Under the pieces are notes generated by a model. That model was not told where the DNA came from and did no database searches. It saw nothing but the letters and a program-made list of their open reading frames with translations. DNA of 64,000 nt from Ptiloglossa arizonensis. Lineage: Eukaryota; Arthropoda; Insecta; Hymenoptera; Colletidae. The stretch spans positions 1 through 64,000 of the forward strand of contig NW_027479756.1 of the NCBI RefSeq assembly GCF_051014685.1, read 5' to 3'. This document shows positions 62,394 through 64,000 of the stretch, in pieces (the first letter of the stretch is position 1; every line of letters begins with the position of its first letter). The position numbers and the translations under genes are program-made.

Positions 62394-62487
62394 CCAAACG
62401 CTTAACCAGAATGGGGTAGGGAAAAAATACACATACCGTTGTAATCGGGAGAGTTTCTACTTTCAGACGCAACAGGAATTTTTGGGT
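62394..62487. repeat. Conversion-like patch in register
   Basis: On both sides of this 94-bp stretch the sequence matches the region 3361 bp upstream (59033 leftwards and 59127 rightwards). Inside, it reads GGGGTAGGG, GGGAGAG, GACGCAACAG and GGGTTTGG instead of GGCCTAGGG, GGGCGAG, GTTACAATAG and GGGTCTGG. The inserted version equals the monomer found at 58501-58600 and in other G/H units. The replacement does not alter the spacing. Confidence 0.75.
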
Positions 62488-63473
62488 TTGGTCAATCCGT
62501 TCGCGAGATATGGGACTTTGAAGCTAAGAAATGGTTGACAAGACAACAAATTTTTCGCACTTCTGCTGCTCCAATCGCTTAACCAGAATGGCCTAGGGAA
62601 AAAATACACATACCGTTGTAATCGGGCGAGTTTCTACTTTCAGTTACAATAGGAATTTTTGGGTCTGGTCAATCCGTTCGCGAGATATGGGAGTTTGAAG
62701 CCAAGAAATGGTAGAGAAGGCAAAAAATTGTTCACAATTCTGCTGCTCCAAACGCTTAACGAGAATGGCCTAGGGAAAATATACACATACCGTTGTAATC
62801 GGGCGAGGTTCTACTTTCAGATGCAATAGGAATTTTTGGGTTAGGTCAATCCGTTCGCGAGATATGGGAGTTTGAAGCCAAGAAATGGTTGAGAAGGCAA
62901 AAAATTTTTCGCAATTCTGCTGCTTCAAACACTTAACCAGAATGGCCTAGGGAAAAAATACACATACCGTTGTAATCGGGCGAGTTTCTACTTTCAGTTA
63001 CAATAGGAATTTTTGGGTCTGGTCAATCCGTTCGCGAGATATGGGACTTTGAACCTAAGAAATGGTTCACAAGACAACAAATTTTTCGCAATTCTGCTGC
63101 TCCAAACGCTTAACCAGAATGGGGTTGGGAAAAAATACACATACCGTTGTAATCGGGAGAGTTTCTACTTTCACAAGCAACAGGAATTTTTGGGTTTCGT
63201 CAATCCGTTCGCGAGATATGGGAGTTTGAAGCCAAGAAATGGTTGAGAAGGCATAAAATTTTTCGCAATTCTGCTGATCCCAACGCTTAACCAGAATGGC
63301 CTAGGGAAAAAATACACATACCGGTGTAGTCGGGCGAGTGTCTACTTTCAGATGCAATAGGAATTTTTGGGTTAGGTCAATCCGTTCGCGAGATATGGGA
63401 GTTTGAAGCCAAGAAATGGTTGAGAAGGCAAAAAATTTTTCGCAATTCTGCTGCTCCAAACGCTTAACCAGAA
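62488..63473. repeat. Block J, copy 2
   Basis: Partner of 59127-60112 at 3361 bp with the same rare markers. A private change is AAACACTTAACC near 62928. It ends at the GGGGTAGGG/GGTCTAGGG mismatch at 60113/63474. Confidence 0.87.
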
Positions 63474-64000
63474 TGGTCTAGGGAAAAAATACACATACCG
63501 TTGTAATCGGGCGAGTTTCTACTTTCAGATGCAATAGGAATTTTTGGGTTAGGTCAATCCGTTCGCGAGATATGGGAGTTTGAAGCCAAGAAATGGTAGA
63601 GAAGGCAAAAAATTGTTCACAATTCTGCTGCTCCAAACGCTTAACCAGAATGGCCTAGGGAAAAAATACACATACCGTTGTAATCGGGCGAGGTTCTACT
63701 TTCAGATGCAATAGGAATTTTTAGGTTAGGTCAATCCGTTCGCGAGATATGGGAGTTTGAAGCCAAGAAATGGTTGAGAAGGCAAAAAATTTTTCGCAAT
63801 TCTGCTGCTTCAAACGCTTAACCAGAATGGCCTAGGGAAAAAATACACATACCGTTGTAATCGGGCGAGTTTCTACTTTTTACAATAGGAATTTTTGGGT
63901 CTGGTCAATCCGTTCGCGAGATATGGGACTTTGAAGCTAAGAAATGGTTGACAAGACAACAAATTTTTCGCATTTCTGCTGCTCCAAACGCTTAACCAGA
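63474..64000. repeat. Mixed monomers at the right end; array continues
   Basis: Three monomers, the last incomplete. One carries a three-base loss after CTACTTT (CTACTTTTTACAATAGG near 63875) and another the change TTTTTAGGTTAGG near 63720. The array runs out of the window without a border. Confidence 0.8.

Larger units (their letters stand above)
1..64000. repeat. Uninterrupted 177-bp satellite DNA array
   Basis: The same unit repeats from the first base to the last. The anchor CCTAGGG or CCCAGGG occurs at 1 and 178 and recurs to 63831. That spacing is 361 monomers of 177 bp minus about 67 net deleted bases, most of them the common one-base loss in the GGAATTTTTGGG run. Every monomer I read has the same orientation, and no non-satellite sequence interrupts the array. 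The closest monomers are identical and the most different still align over their full length. Known satellites with units of 150-180 bp commonly occupy centromeres and pericentromeres, so a centromeric or pericentromeric location is an inference from array form. I do not recognise the family. No stretch holds a credible gene: the open frames have a 59-codon period, recur with the monomer, and are broken by the one-base deletion variants. Confidence 0.98.

Noticed and set aside
1..64000. CRISPR-like array
   Set aside because: There are no short direct repeats separated by unique spacers. The repeats abut and the whole 177 bp is homologous between copies.
1..64000. Transposable element or LTR insertions
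   Set aside because: No break in the 177-bp register, no foreign open frame, no target-site duplication and no terminal inverted repeat were seen.
1..64000. Telomeric repeats or inverted orientation switches
   Set aside because: The GGGTTAGG and GGGTTTGG strings in each monomer resemble telomere motifs but occur once per 177 bp and are not tandem. All monomers have the same direction.

Overview
The whole 64 kb window is one uninterrupted satellite DNA array. It is made of head-to-tail copies of a monomer of about 177 bp (roughly 361-362 copies). All copies that I read lie in the same orientation. I found no protein-coding gene, RNA gene, transposable element, telomeric repeat, CRISPR array or unique sequence. 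Hundreds of short open frames exist on both strands. They follow from the monomer being 59 codons long (177 = 3 x 59), and they are not genes. An array of this size, with nucleosome-scale monomers and multi-kilobase higher-order repeats, points to eukaryotic centromeric or pericentromeric heterochromatin. I do not recognise the monomer as a named satellite family, so I give no species or clade. Monomer GC is about 42%, and CpG is not depleted (8 per consensus monomer, observed/expected close to 1). This weakly favours a genome or array with little CpG-methylation decay, or a very recently homogenised array.

Layout: 1-1843 is mixed monomers. 1844-8842 holds two interleaved pairs of dispersed duplications: P (1844-3393 and 4855-6403) and Q (3381-4947 and 7276-8842). 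8843-10253 is a small local triplication with 4-, 3- and 1-monomer steps. 10874-18659 is a near-perfect tandem duplication of a 22-monomer, 3893-bp unit. 18696-44610 is the most structured part. It is built from three modules: L (about 12 monomers, marked by two HindIII sites), N (about 12-13 monomers) and K (a 7-monomer, 1238-bp unit related to the head of N). The order is partial L-N-L-truncated L-partial K-L tail-partial K-N tail-L-truncated L-K-K-partial K-L-N-L-truncated N. 44611-48585 is mixed monomers without a long recent duplication. 48586-53537 is a tandem duplication of a 14-monomer, 2476-bp unit, overlapped by a 7-monomer, 1237-bp tandem duplication (52622-55140). 55119-63473 is a nested 28-/19-/9-monomer duplication, with an in-register conversion-like patch at 62394-62487.

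Nothing here works as genes. The biological content is the monomer's internal motifs (an invariant core with a TCGCGA palindrome, an A/T dyad, a degenerate CENP-B-box-like motif, a hypervariable 10-bp segment) and the layered record of recent unequal exchange. Block boundaries were read by eye from shared rare variants, monomer spacing and offset arithmetic. They are good to a few bases where a mismatch fixes the edge, but they were not produced by alignment software.
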